Positions 49,041 through 57,858 of a stretch of 64,000 nucleotides of DNA are shown piece by piece. The stretch lies in NCBI RefSeq assembly GCF_011090185.1, contig NZ_JAAFGS010000005.1, positions 124,001 to 188,000 of the forward strand, written 5' to 3'. Positions within the stretch are counted from its first letter, which is position 1, and the number at the start of each line of letters is the position of its first letter. The stretch comes from Saccharibacillus alkalitolerans. Its GTDB lineage: Bacteria; Bacillota; Bacilli; Paenibacillales; Paenibacillaceae. Below the pieces are notes generated by a model. That model saw only the letters and a list, made by a program, of their open reading frames with translations, was not told where the DNA came from and made no database searches. Both the position numbers and the translations under genes were made by a program.

Positions 49041-50783
49041 ATCTTTCGAGTAATCGCGGACGCGAGGAGGGATCAGGGACACGTCGACTTCCTCGTAGGA
49101 AATGCTCGGGCCGTCCGGCGTCCAGGCCGCCTTCGTCGTCTTCAGGAACTCTTCGTCGTTACGCGTCGGGAAGTCCGGCTTGTAGTGGGCGCCGCGGCTT
49201 TCGTTGCGAAGCAGCGCGCCTTTGGTCATCGCTTCGGCCAATTCCAGCATATTCCACAGCTGGCGGGTGAACGCGACGCTGGAGTTGTTCCACTGCGCCG
49301 TATCCATCATGTTGATGTTACGGTAGCGCTGTTTGAGCTCCTTAATCTTGTTTATCGTCTGTTCCAGCTTGTCATTGTAGCGTACGACCGTCATATTGTC
49401 GGTCATCCACTCGCCCAGCTCGCGGTGCAGGACATAGGAATTTTCCGATCCCGCATCCATGTTCAGCAGTTCTTTGTACTTCGCCTCGTGTTTGGCACGA
49501 TCGTTGTCGAACAGCGTGCTGGACAGGTCGGCCGCGGACTTTTTGAGTCCCTTGATGTACTCGACCGCTTTCGGGCCGGCCATCATGCCGCCGTAGATCG
49601 CGGACACGAGCGAGTTCGCGCCGAGGCGGTTCGCGCCGTGATATTGATATTCGCATTCGCCGGCGCCGAACAGCCCGGGAATATTCGTCATCTGGTTATA
49701 GTCGACCCACATGCCGCCCATGGAATAGTGAACGGCCGGGAAGATTTTCATCGGGATCTTGCGCGGGTCGTCGCCCATGAATTTTTCGTAGATCTCGATA
49801 ATGCCGCCGAGCTTGACGTCGAGTTCTTTCGGGTCCTTGTGCGACAGGTCCAGATAAACCATGTTCTCGCCGTTGATGCCGAGCTTCTGGTCCACGCAGA
49901 CGTTGAAGATTTCCCGCGTCGCGATATCGCGCGGTACCAGGTTGCCGTACGACGGATATTTCTCTTCGAGGAAATACCAAGGCTTGCCGTCTTTGTACGT
50001 CCAGATCCGGCCGCCTTCGCCGCGCGCCGATTCGGACATCAGGCGCAGCTTGTCGTCGCCCGGAATGGCCGTCGGGTGAATCTGGATAAATTCTCCGTTC
50101 GCGTAGTTAACGCCCTGCTGATACACGGCGCTGACCGCCGTGCCGGTGTTGATGACCGAGTTGGTCGTCTTGCCGAAGATGATGCCGGGTCCGCCCGTAG
50201 CCAAAATAACGGCATCCGAGGGGAAAGTCTGAACTTCCATCGTGCGCAGGTTTTGCGAAGTGACGCCGCGGCATACGCCTTCGTCGTCGAGCACCGCGCC
50301 GAGGAACTCCCAGTTCTCGTACTTCGTCACGAGACCCGCGGCCTCGTAGCGGCGTACCTGCTCGTCGAGCGCGTACAGCAGCTGCTGCCCCGTCGTCGCG
50401 CCGGCAAACGCCGTACGGTGGAATTTCGTTCCGCCGAAGCGGCGGAAGTCGAGCAGGCCTTCCGGCGTGCGGTTGAACATGACGCCCATCCGGTCCATCA
50501 AGTGGATGATGCCGGGTGCGGCTTCGCACATCGCCTTGACCGGAGGCTGATTGGCGAGGAAGTCCCCGCCGTATACGGTATCGTCAAAGTGAATCCAAGG
50601 CGAGTCGCCTTCGCCCTTCGTATTGACCGCTCCGTTGATGCCGCCCTGGGCGCATACGGAGTGGGAGCGCTTGACGGGAACCAGGGAGAACAACTGTACG
50701 GGAACGCCGGCTTCGGCTGCTTTTACGGTTGCCATCAGACCCGCAAGCCCGCCGCCGACGATAATGAGTCCGGATTTTGCCAT
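49038..50783 (-). CDS. sdhA: Succinate dehydrogenase flavoprotein subunit
   Basis: SdhA holds covalent FAD and oxidises succinate to fumarate in the TCA cycle at the inner face of the membrane. The 581-residue protein has the dinucleotide loop IIVGGGLAGLMATVKAAEAG, the FAD-binding SHSVCAQGGINGAVN (His for covalent FAD) and the catalytic ASVRGEGGR-type region, here SESARGEGGRIW. It ends with RDYSKD. AAGGGGGACTTAAGC precedes the ATG. It lies 17 bases after sdhC and is the second gene of sdhCAB. Confidence 0.97.
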   Translation of the reverse strand: MAKSGLIIVGGGLAGLMATVKAAEAGVPVQLFSLVPVKRSHSVCAQGGINGAVNTKGEGDSPWIHFDDTVYGGDFLANQPPVKAMCEAAPGIIHLMDRMGVMFNRTPEGLLDFRRFGGTKFHRTAFAGATTGQQLLYALDEQVRRYEAAGLVTKYENWEFLGAVLDDEGVCRGVTSQNLRTMEVQTFPSDAVILATGGPGIIFGKTTNSVINTGTAVSAVYQQGVNYANGEFIQIHPTAIPGDDKLRLMSESARGEGGRIWTYKDGKPWYFLEEKYPSYGNLVPRDIATREIFNVCVDQKLGINGENMVYLDLSHKDPKELDVKLGGIIEIYEKFMGDDPRKIPMKIFPAVHYSMGGMWVDYNQMTNIPGLFGAGECEYQYHGANRLGANSLVSAIYGGMMAGPKAVEYIKGLKKSAADLSSTLFDNDRAKHEAKYKELLNMDAGSENSYVLHRELGEWMTDNMTVVRYNDKLEQTINKIKELKQRYRNINMMDTAQWNNSSVAFTRQLWNMLELAEAMTKGALLRNESRGAHYKPDFPTRNDEEFLKTTKAAWTPDGPSISYEEVDVSLIPPRVRDYSKD

Positions 50784-50800
50784 GTCTGCTTAAGTCCCCC

Positions 50801-51469
50801 TTAACCGATCAGTGTTTTCAATGTGGTAACTACGCTTGCCGTGTTCGCGAATTCCTCACCGCGGAAAGCGAACAACGACAGCATGAACAGGGCCGTAACC
50901 GCCACGAACAGACCCATGCAGATATAAGAAGAAATGCGCTGCGCGCGAGGGCCGACCGTAATGCCCCAGCTGACCAGGAACGCCCACACGCCGTTGGCGA
51001 AGTGGAACGTGGTCGCGATCACGCCGACCAGGAAGAAAACGAAATAGCCGGGCTGCGTGACCATGTCGTGCATCCAGCCGCCGAGCTCGTCGTGCGTGAC
51101 GTTGCCGAGCGAGATCTGGAAGCGAGTGGAATAGACGTGCCAGACGATGAAGACGAACGCCACTACGCCGCTCACCCGCTGCAGCACATAACGCCAGTTG
51201 CGTTCGGTGTTGAAGTGCCCGATGTTCGGCTGCGCCTGATAAGCGATGTAAAGACCGTATACGCCGTGAAAGAGCAGCGGAAGCCAGATAAAGAACAGTT
51301 CAAGGAAAAAAACGAGTGGTAGATCGTTGAGTGAGCGCACTGCTTTCTGAAAGCCCGCCTGCCCTCCGTCGAACGCCGCATAGTTGGTAATCGCGTGTTC
51401 GATCAGGAATAAGCTGAGCGGAACAAGCCCCAGTAACGAGTGCACCTTTCTGGCGTAGTAACCTTTCAT
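50801..51469 (-). CDS. sdhC: Succinate dehydrogenase cytochrome b558 subunit
   Basis: SdhC anchors SdhAB in the membrane and binds two hemes b, passing electrons to menaquinone. The 222-residue protein has five helices. The His ligands are visible in LFLIEHAITN, LLFHGVYGLYI, VWHVYSTRFQ and TTFHFANGVWAFL. AAAGGGGACGG lies before ATG 51469. This is the Bacillus-type single-subunit anchor, with no SdhD. It is the first gene of the operon. Confidence 0.95.
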   Translation of the reverse strand: MKGYYARKVHSLLGLVPLSLFLIEHAITNYAAFDGGQAGFQKAVRSLNDLPLVFFLELFFIWLPLLFHGVYGLYIAYQAQPNIGHFNTERNWRYVLQRVSGVVAFVFIVWHVYSTRFQISLGNVTHDELGGWMHDMVTQPGYFVFFLVGVIATTFHFANGVWAFLVSWGITVGPRAQRISSYICMGLFVAVTALFMLSLFAFRGEEFANTASVVTTLKTLIG

Positions 51470-51883
51470 CTGCCGAACCGTCCCCTTTCATGATTCGACA
51501 TTCCGCCGCCCTTCGGAAAAGACTCCTCCACGCCGCAAAATGCCCTTTTTAGAACGTTTTCATAAATTCCTCGAGGGAATTCGCCGATCTGTCGGCCCTC
51601 CCGAACAAAAGAACGGAGAACCGAGGGAGTTACCCCTTTACAATATTGTGAACAAAACGGCTTCTCTTTTATGTTACTCCAAAAATTCCGAGAATGGAAC
51701 CAATATGGCGTCTTTTTGAAAACAAAAAATTCCTGCATAGTATATGTAAGCGTAGATAAAGGTTAACACTTCAACAACCCATTAAACATGCTTGCCCGCT
51801 TTGAATCCAGCCGCGGCGCGGTTCCGGACGATTTTGCGGCGGGCATCGGCAAGGAAGCGTTCTCATTCGCATACCGAAAAAAG
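51470..51883. other. sdhC leader and promoter region
   Basis: A weak promoter may lie on the minus strand with -10 TATACT (51739-51744) and -35 TTAACC (51761-51766, spacer 16), giving a leader of about 260 bases. The leader has a small hairpin, AATTCC-TCGAG-GGAATT (near 51566-51582). A 90-codon frame crosses this stretch without a ribosome binding site. I see nothing else. Confidence 0.4.
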
Positions 51884-51931
51884 AAGCGGAAGGCCGCGGG
51901 ATTTTCTCCCGTCTCCTTCCGCTTTTTTTCT
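51884..51931. terminator. Terminator after ktrA
   Basis: AAGCGGAAGG pairs with CCTTCCGCTT around an inner GC hairpin. T-runs follow on both strands, strongest on the plus strand (TTTTTTT). It ends the ktrBA transcript on the minus strand. Confidence 0.78.
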
Positions 51932-51955
51932 CGCCCGCCGGCTCGGCTTCGGCCT

Positions 51956-52630
51956 TCAATCTTCCTCGGGGTTGACCACTTCGCGTTCGAACTGCTCGAT
52001 CCGATCGTTCGGACCGGCGATAACCATAATATCTCCCTCGCTCATCTGATCCAAGGCCGTCGGAGCGATGGTTACGCCCGCTTCGGTGCGCAGAGCCACG
52101 ATCGTGCAGCCGAAGCGCGCGCGCGAATTAAGATCCGAGATCGTCCGCTCGTTCAGGCAGGTCGGCACGCGCATTTCGACGATCGAGTAGTCGTCCGACA
52201 GCTTGATATAATCGAGCAGGTTCGGAGTCACAAGCTGATGCGCCACGCGAATGCCCATTTCCCGTTCCGGGAAAATGACCTGGTCGACGCCGATTTTTTC
52301 CAGCGCCCGGCCGTGCAGCACCGTAATCGCTTTGGCGACTACCTTTTTCACGCCCAGTTCCTTGAGCAAAATCGCCGCCAGAATGCTGGTCTGCATATTT
52401 TCCCCGATCGCCACGATGCCGCAGTCGAAGTTGCGGATGCCGAGCGAACGCAGCATTTCTTCGTCCGTAGCGTCGGCGACCACCGCGTACGTGAAGCGGT
52501 CGCCGACCTCTTCGACAACCTCCTCGCTCCGGTCGATGCCCATTACTTCATATCCCAGGTCGATCAGTTCCGTGCCGAGACTCATGCCGAAGCGTCCCAT
52601 GCCGATCACCACAAATTGTTGCATGCTCAA
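51956..52630 (-). CDS. ktrA: Potassium uptake regulatory subunit KtrA/KtrC type
   Basis: This is the cytosolic RCK ring subunit that gates the KtrB potassium channel with ATP/ADP or NAD. The 224-residue protein has the Rossmann nucleotide loop VVIGMGRFGMSLGTELIDLG, an acidic end of strand 2 (GIDRSEE), and a C-terminal RCK-C domain (about 140-220), which in other Firmicutes binds cyclic di-AMP. TTG 52630 has AAGGCGGTG eight bases upstream and is my choice; ATG 52624 is possible. It starts 15 bases after the ktrB stop. Confidence 0.93.
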   Translation of the reverse strand: MSMQQFVVIGMGRFGMSLGTELIDLGYEVMGIDRSEEVVEEVGDRFTYAVVADATDEEMLRSLGIRNFDCGIVAIGENMQTSILAAILLKELGVKKVVAKAITVLHGRALEKIGVDQVIFPEREMGIRVAHQLVTPNLLDYIKLSDDYSIVEMRVPTCLNERTISDLNSRARFGCTIVALRTEAGVTIAPTALDQMSEGDIMVIAGPNDRIEQFEREVVNPEED

Positions 52631-52645
52631 TGTAGATGCACCGCC

Positions 52646-53986
52646 TTAACCAATAATGATCTTGCCTTCCGGATACCGATACTTTTCCGGGTCTTTCTTC
52701 GGTTTCAATGCATAGACGAGCGTCAGCAGCCCCACTCTGCCCGAGAACATGGTCAGCGCGATCAGGATTTTGCCGAACGTGGACAAATCCGTCGTCAGTC
52801 CGAGCGACAGACCGACCGTTCCGAACGCCGACATCGTCTCGAACAAGATCAGCATGAAGTCGTGATCTTCCGTGACCGACAGGACCATCGCCACCGTGAT
52901 AATGAGCGCCAGCGCCAGCAAAATGATGGTCAGCGCCTTAAGAATCCGATCGCGTCCCAGACGGTGGCGGAAAAAGACGACGTCTTCGCGCCCTCGCATC
53001 ATGGCCAGCATGGCGCCGATCATGACCGCGAACGTGGTGGTCTTCACGCCGCCCGCCGTGGAGCCCGGCGAAGCGCCGATGAACATCAGAATGAGCAGCA
53101 GGAACTGCGTCGCTTGATGCAGGGAAGTCAGATCGACCGAGTTGATGCCCGCCGTGCGCGGCGTCACGGACTGCAGCAGCGCCCCCCAGAACTTTCCGCC
53201 CAGGCCGAAACGGCCCAGGGTGCCCGGGTTGCTCCACTCGAACAGCAGAATGACGACGAAGCCGAACGCAATCAGCACGCCGGTCGTGGAGAGCACCAGC
53301 TTGGAATGCAGCGACAGCTTTTTTTTGCGCGGCAGGTCGGCCAGATCGGACAGTACGACGAAGCCCAGACCGCCCAGCACGATCAGCAGGACGGCGGCCA
53401 AATTCATAACGGGATCGGCCGTATAAGCCGTCAAGCTGCTGAAATGGCCGAACAGGTCGAAGCCCGCATTATTAAAAAAGGAAATGGAATGAAAAACGCC
53501 GTAATAGAAAGCCTGTCCGACGGGCATATCGAAAGCCAATCGCACCGTGAACACCAGCGCTCCGACGCTTTCGATCACGATCGAGTAGTAGAGGACGCGC
53601 CGAATCAGCCGGACAATGCCTTCCACCGACCCCTGGTTCATCGCCTCCTGCAGCAGCAGGCGTTCCCGCAGCGAAATTCTCCGCTGAAAGACCAGAGCCA
53701 GCAGCGTCGCCATCGTCATGAAGCCCAGACCGCCGATCTGAATAAGCACCATAATGACCGACTGCCCGAAACCGTTAAAAAACGTTCCCGTGTCCACCAC
53801 GACCAGGCCGGTTACGCAAACGGCCGACGTGGCGGTAAAAAAGGCATCGATCAGCGGCAGCGCCCGGCCGGTCGTGTTGGCGACGGGCAGCATCAGCAGC
53901 ACTGTGCCCAGCAGAATCAGCGTCGCATAGCCGATCGCCAAAATTTGCGGGGGAGAAAATTTGAGTTTGGGGACAACGATCGCCAT
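52646..53986 (-). CDS. ktrB: Potassium uptake transmembrane subunit KtrB/KtrD type
   Basis: KtrB is the channel-like membrane subunit of the Na+-coupled K+ uptake system. The 446-residue protein has four M1-P-M2 repeats, with pore-loop glycines in TSAVCVTGLVVVDTGTF, FFNNAGFDLFG, TPRTAGINSV and AFGTVGLSLGLT. GAAGGAGG stands ten bases before ATG 53986. It is the first gene of ktrBA. The gene order (channel first) differs from B. subtilis ktrAB. Confidence 0.95.
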   Translation of the reverse strand: MAIVVPKLKFSPPQILAIGYATLILLGTVLLMLPVANTTGRALPLIDAFFTATSAVCVTGLVVVDTGTFFNGFGQSVIMVLIQIGGLGFMTMATLLALVFQRRISLRERLLLQEAMNQGSVEGIVRLIRRVLYYSIVIESVGALVFTVRLAFDMPVGQAFYYGVFHSISFFNNAGFDLFGHFSSLTAYTADPVMNLAAVLLIVLGGLGFVVLSDLADLPRKKKLSLHSKLVLSTTGVLIAFGFVVILLFEWSNPGTLGRFGLGGKFWGALLQSVTPRTAGINSVDLTSLHQATQFLLLILMFIGASPGSTAGGVKTTTFAVMIGAMLAMMRGREDVVFFRHRLGRDRILKALTIILLALALIITVAMVLSVTEDHDFMLILFETMSAFGTVGLSLGLTTDLSTFGKILIALTMFSGRVGLLTLVYALKPKKDPEKYRYPEGKIIIG

Positions 53987-54036
53987 GTTTATTGCGTCCT
54001 CCTTCTTAACTGGCCGAAAACGAAAGCAGTCGTTCT

Positions 54037-54065
54037 ATTATATCCGCACTCGCGCGCGAACTACA
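54037..54065 (-). promoter_or_regulatory. Promoter of ktrBA
   Basis: -10 TATAAT (54037-54042, minus strand) with a weak -35 TTGTAG 18 bases upstream. The leader is only about 45 bases, so there is no room for a cyclic di-AMP riboswitch. Confidence 0.55.
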
Positions 54066-54188
54066 ATATCGACTTGTCCGACGGAATGCGGATAAACGCC
54101 GTTTTGTAGTATCCGTCTTGCGGAATATGGTATTTTAGAGAGAGGTATCCGTTCGATGCGGATACGAAATCCGGCAAGGAGGCAAATC

Positions 54189-56024
54189 ATGACAGACCCG
54201 CAGCAGCGCATTCTGCACGTCAATTACAAAAAACTCGGTCTGGCGGCGGCGATCGGGTTGATCATCTACGTGCTGTTCAACTTCACGACCCTGTTCCAGA
54301 GCGAAATGACCGAACAACAATCGCATTCCCTCATTAGCGAAAGCCGGGCCGAAGCGAGCGCGTCTTCGTTCGCGGCCGACAAACTCGGCATTTCCGAGCC
54401 GCTGGGAGAAGCTTCCGTCAGCTATCGCAGCGATTCCAACCTGTACGGTTATTTGTCCCGGGCAGGAAAGGTAAGCGAATACGACAAAACCTATCTCGAA
54501 CGGTTCCCTTACGAGATGTTCCGCGTCGTCTATCATTATACGGCCGACGGCAGCGAACGGGTGCTGCAGATCGACGTCGGCGCGCAAACCGGCCGGGTCG
54601 TCGCCTTCAGCGACCTGCTCGGCACGTATGCCTCGCAGCTGACGGACGGAGAAGCTTTCCCGATTTCGCTTGAAGACCAGTCCCTGCTTCCCGAAGATAA
54701 GGAAGCCATCGCCCGCCCGCTGATGAGCGAGCTCGGCTTGAATCCCGATGAACTGACGCCGGTATCTTCGGACACCGAAGACGGGCTTCGTTACACCTCG
54801 CCCTCCGCCCGAATCGGCGAGAGCGAGCTCGGCGTCAACGTGACGTTCGAGGAAGATCGGGTCGCTTCGATCCGCGCAAGCTTCAGCGTCCCTTCGTCCT
54901 ATACCGAATACATCGAACGGCAGTCGATGTGGGCGGGAGTCATGACCTACGGCGGCTATATGCTGCTGACATTCGTGCTCGGCGTGCTGGCGATCGTGTA
55001 TGCGTTCCTGCTGAAAAAGTACACCTCGTTCCTGCGCGGCATTTTCCTGTCGCTGTTCTACTACGTCGTCTCCGTGTTTTCCGTTTGGAACGCCCGGCCT
55101 TATTTCGAAGGAAACAGCTATTCCGACGTGATCTTCTTCGTCACGCTGATACTCCAGGCCGTAATCGGGCTCTTTATGGCGGCGTCGCTGTACTTCTCGT
55201 TCGTCGCAGGCGATGCGCTGTGGCGCAGCCAGGGACGCAATATGTGGGCGAGACGGGGAGAACCCGCTTACGGGCGTCATGTCTGGGAAGCGGCCAAGAC
55301 CGGCTATCTGTGGGCGCTGATCCTGCTCGCCGTACAGGCCGTCATTTTCTTCGTACTGGAGCGTTCGCTCGGCGTCTTCTCGACGACCGACGATTCCCAG
55401 TCCACTTATAATATGATGTATCCTTGGCTGTTCCCGATTCTGGCCTGGATGGCGGGCATTTCGGAAGAGGCGATCTACCGGCTGTTCGGCATTCCGATGG
55501 TCAAAAAGATCGTGCGCAGCACCGTGCTGGCCAGCATCATCACTTCCTTGATCTGGGCGTTCGGCCATACGCTTTATCCGATCTATCCGGTCATCACGCG
55601 TCCGATCGAGCTGCTGTTCCTGGGTCTGCTGTTCAGCTTCATCTTCCTGCGCTACGGCTATATCACGGCCATGTTCGCGCATGTGGTGTTCGACAGCATT
55701 CTGATGGGACTCAGCCTGATCTTCATGGGCACGCTGAATTACGTGATCGTCGGGATCGTCTCCATCGTACTTCCGGCCATCGTGGCCTACGCGATCTACT
55801 TGATTTACTGCAAGGACAAGCCGCGTCCCGCGGCAGGCGGGTCGCCGGGCGGCGGACAAGAACCGCGCCGGGAAGAAATTCGGGACGAAGATCCTTTGCG
55901 GGACGAACCTCATCCGGAGAGCGGCACGAGCGCTCCCCGGGAACCTCTGCGGGAACCCGGCGAACCTTCCCGCCGTACGCCGGGCTGGTCGCTCGGCAAG
56001 GACGGACGTCCGGATTCCGTATAA
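54189..56024 (+). CDS. CPBP family intramembrane metalloprotease (Abi/CAAX type)
   Basis: This 611-residue membrane protein has an N-terminal helix, a large outside domain (about 60-245) and then eight or so helices with the CPBP core. The catalytic motifs are EEAIYR (EExxxR), WAFGHTLYP and AHVVFDS (the two His regions). The last 70 residues are a charged, Pro-rich cytoplasmic tail. Such proteins cleave other membrane proteins or peptides, and some act in bacteriocin self-immunity; the substrate is unknown. ATG 54189 has AGGAGGCAAATC upstream. The gene is transcribed away from ktrBA. Confidence 0.88.
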   Translation: MTDPQQRILHVNYKKLGLAAAIGLIIYVLFNFTTLFQSEMTEQQSHSLISESRAEASASSFAADKLGISEPLGEASVSYRSDSNLYGYLSRAGKVSEYDKTYLERFPYEMFRVVYHYTADGSERVLQIDVGAQTGRVVAFSDLLGTYASQLTDGEAFPISLEDQSLLPEDKEAIARPLMSELGLNPDELTPVSSDTEDGLRYTSPSARIGESELGVNVTFEEDRVASIRASFSVPSSYTEYIERQSMWAGVMTYGGYMLLTFVLGVLAIVYAFLLKKYTSFLRGIFLSLFYYVVSVFSVWNARPYFEGNSYSDVIFFVTLILQAVIGLFMAASLYFSFVAGDALWRSQGRNMWARRGEPAYGRHVWEAAKTGYLWALILLAVQAVIFFVLERSLGVFSTTDDSQSTYNMMYPWLFPILAWMAGISEEAIYRLFGIPMVKKIVRSTVLASIITSLIWAFGHTLYPIYPVITRPIELLFLGLLFSFIFLRYGYITAMFAHVVFDSILMGLSLIFMGTLNYVIVGIVSIVLPAIVAYAIYLIYCKDKPRPAAGGSPGGGQEPRREEIRDEDPLRDEPHPESGTSAPREPLREPGEPSRRTPGWSLGKDGRPDSV

Positions 56025-56026
56025 GC

Positions 56027-56055
56027 GCGGAATCCCGGCGAAAGCGGGATTCCGC
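56027..56055. terminator. Terminator-like hairpin
   Basis: GCGGAATCCCG, GCGAAAG loop, CGGGATTCCGC, an 11-bp perfect stem just after the protease stop. There is no T-run directly after it. Confidence 0.5.
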
Positions 56056-56079
56056 CGGAGTTCTATTTTAAAAGGCATG

Positions 56080-56120
56080 AAAAAAGGATGAAGCCGCTTT
56101 GCGGGCTTCATCCTTTTTTT
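56080..56120. terminator. Bidirectional terminator
   Basis: AAAAAAGGATGAAGCCGC pairs with GCGGGCTTCATCCTTTTTT. It ends the CPBP gene on the plus strand and the small membrane protein gene on the minus strand. Confidence 0.88.
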
Positions 56121-56599
56121 CGTTCCTCTTCGTCAAGCCGCGGAACCCGCGCGCCCGCCAGCATAAGCCAGAAGGCGTACGCCATGATGTTCGCGCCGAG
56201 AAAAGGCAGCTGCGGAAAGTTCAGGCCCAGCTTGTCGCCCGCGACCAGGCAGACCGCTGCGGCGGTCAGAAGTCCGGCCGCCGCGCAAGCCGCCGTATAG
56301 CCTTTCCGCTGCGTCGTCAGCTCCTTTACGAAAGGGAGCCGGTATCGTCTCGAAACGACGAACGGCAGCAGCAGGGCATGGAGTGCAGCATGCAGGGGCA
56401 CGGCGGCAGCACCGAGCAGCAGCAGCGCCGCAAAAGCGCCGACTCCGTTTCCGAAAGTCTCTTCTCCCGCCTCGGCCTCAATTCCGCCCGCGAAAGCCAG
56501 CAGCAGAGCGATCCAACTGACCGAAATGCTGACAAACAAAGAAACGAGCAGCAGCGGCGCATAATGGGCATCTTTCCTTTTTTCCGTGTCCCTGTCCAT
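56108..56599 (-). CDS. Small membrane protein of unknown function
   Basis: A 163-residue protein with four predicted helices (about 13-35, 48-75, 95-115 and 125-150). A short motif, PLHAALHALLLPF, lies in the middle. It has no H-E-x-x-H signature, so I do not call it a protease. ATG 56599 has GGGAGGGG nine bases upstream; the longer frame has none. Its C-terminal end is charged (RLDEEERKKG). I do not recognise the family. Confidence 0.6.
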   Translation of the reverse strand: MDRDTEKRKDAHYAPLLLVSLFVSISVSWIALLLAFAGGIEAEAGEETFGNGVGAFAALLLLGAAAVPLHAALHALLLPFVVSRRYRLPFVKELTTQRKGYTAACAAAGLLTAAAVCLVAGDKLGLNFPQLPFLGANIMAYAFWLMLAGARVPRLDEEERKKG

Positions 56600-56709
56600 T
56601 GAGTCTATCCCCTCCCGATTGTTGAACGTTCCGAGAGGGACAGGAGTTGGCCCGGCGCCGAAACGCACGACGCTGCGCGAAGCTCGGCCTGTGCCGTACC
56701 GTCTGCGCG

Positions 56710-57108
56710 TTACGGACGCTTGGGAGGCTCGGGCTCTTGTACCGTATCGGGCCCCGACTTTCCGCCTCTTTCCAGCACTTCCTTGAAATCGTCGCGCACG
56801 CTTCCCTTCCAGAGCTTGACCCCCGAACGGTATGCCGCCCGGCCGTTCAGGTGCCCGGCTACCGGAGAAGTCAGAAAGACGAATACGATGGCCAGCAGCA
56901 GCTTGGCGTTAATTTCGCCGTCGACCGCCCAGAAAAAGAGGAACGCGCCCAGCAGGACGAACAGCACGCCGAGCGCGGCGCTTTTCGTCGCCGCATGCGA
57001 ACGCAGATAAACGTCGGGCAGCCGGATCAAACCGACGGCGCTGATCGCGCAAAACACGGCGCCGGCGAGCGCCAGAACGATTGCGATCCACTCAACGATC
57101 GTCGCCAT
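56710..57108 (-). CDS. mrpG: Na+/H+ antiporter subunit MrpG
   Basis: MrpG is a small subunit of the multi-part Mrp Na+/H+ antiporter of the membrane. The 132-residue protein has three helices and the family text GLIRLPDVYLRSHAATKSA. The tail beyond residue 105 is hydrophilic. It overlaps mrpF by 17 bases (57092-57108), and is the last gene of the operon. Confidence 0.93.
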   Translation of the reverse strand: MATIVEWIAIVLALAGAVFCAISAVGLIRLPDVYLRSHAATKSAALGVLFVLLGAFLFFWAVDGEINAKLLLAIVFVFLTSPVAGHLNGRAAYRSGVKLWKGSVRDDFKEVLERGGKSGPDTVQEPEPPKRP

Positions 57109-57376
57109 CTTCGATCACGCTCCCTCTCTCGATATAACGCGCCAGCACCGTCGTGCCGATGAACGTCAGAATGCCGATCACCAGAATGATTTCCATTAAA
57201 GCCTGCGTATCCAGCAGCATGCAGAACACCGCGATCATGGCCAGCAGGTTGATGCCGATCGTGTCGAGCGCCGCGATGCGGTCCGACCGGCTGGGGCCGG
57301 CGATCAGCCGATAAGCGCAGCCGATTACCGCAACGGCGAGAATCACGAGCGTGACGCTCAAAAAGACGGTTGTCAT
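57092..57376 (-). CDS. mrpF: Na+/H+ antiporter subunit MrpF
   Basis: A 94-residue subunit with three helices; the motif GPSRSDRIAALDTIGINLLA is typical. In Bacillus, MrpF can also help bile salt export. It overlaps mrpE by four bases and mrpG by 17. Confidence 0.92.
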   Translation of the reverse strand: MTTVFLSVTLVILAVAVIGCAYRLIAGPSRSDRIAALDTIGINLLAMIAVFCMLLDTQALMEIILVIGILTFIGTTVLARYIERGSVIEDGDDR

Positions 57377-57858
57377 GAACGGGTCACCTCCATAATCGCT
57401 TTTTCGAACGTGCTGCGGATCTTGCCGGACATCTCTTCGACATTGGAGATATCGAGCGCATGAATATACAAAGTTTGATTGTCATCGGATACTTCGAGCG
57501 TCAGGGTGCCGGGCGTCAGGCAGATCATGCAGGACAAAATCGTCACTTCCCAGTCCGAAGACAGCTGCGTGCGGTATTCGAAAATGCCGGGACGCATCTT
57601 GAGCTTAGGCCGCAGGATGTGACCGATGACCTCGAAGCTGGAGATCAGCAGTTCGCGAATCAGCAGACCCGCAAGCTTCAGCACCGCCCATACCCTTGCC
57701 AGGTAGAACGGTTCCGGCCGGAACTTGCGCACGACATACAGGACCGCGATGCCCAGCACATAGCCCACGATGAAGCCGGAAACCGTCCAGTTCCCGTTCA
57801 GCATCATCCACAGGAACGCGATCATCAGGTTCAGCAAAATTTGAAAAGGCATGTGCAT
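57373..57858 (-). CDS. mrpE: Na+/H+ antiporter subunit MrpE
   Basis: A 161-residue Mrp subunit with two or three helices at the N-terminus (NLMIAFLWMMLNGNWTVSG) and a cytoplasmic domain with LSCMICLTPGTLTLEVSDDN, the family signature. It starts directly after the mrpD stop (57859) with no gap, and its end overlaps mrpF by four bases. Confidence 0.92.
   Translation of the reverse strand: MHMPFQILLNLMIAFLWMMLNGNWTVSGFIVGYVLGIAVLYVVRKFRPEPFYLARVWAVLKLAGLLIRELLISSFEVIGHILRPKLKMRPGIFEYRTQLSSDWEVTILSCMICLTPGTLTLEVSDDNQTLYIHALDISNVEEMSGKIRSTFEKAIMEVTRS

Noticed and set aside
51466-51738. 90-codon minus-strand frame upstream of sdhC
   Set aside because: No ribosome binding site. It most likely is the sdhC leader.
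53987-54185. Cyclic di-AMP riboswitch before ktrBA
   Set aside because: The -10 box at 54037-54042 leaves a leader of only about 45 bases, and no aptamer motifs are visible.
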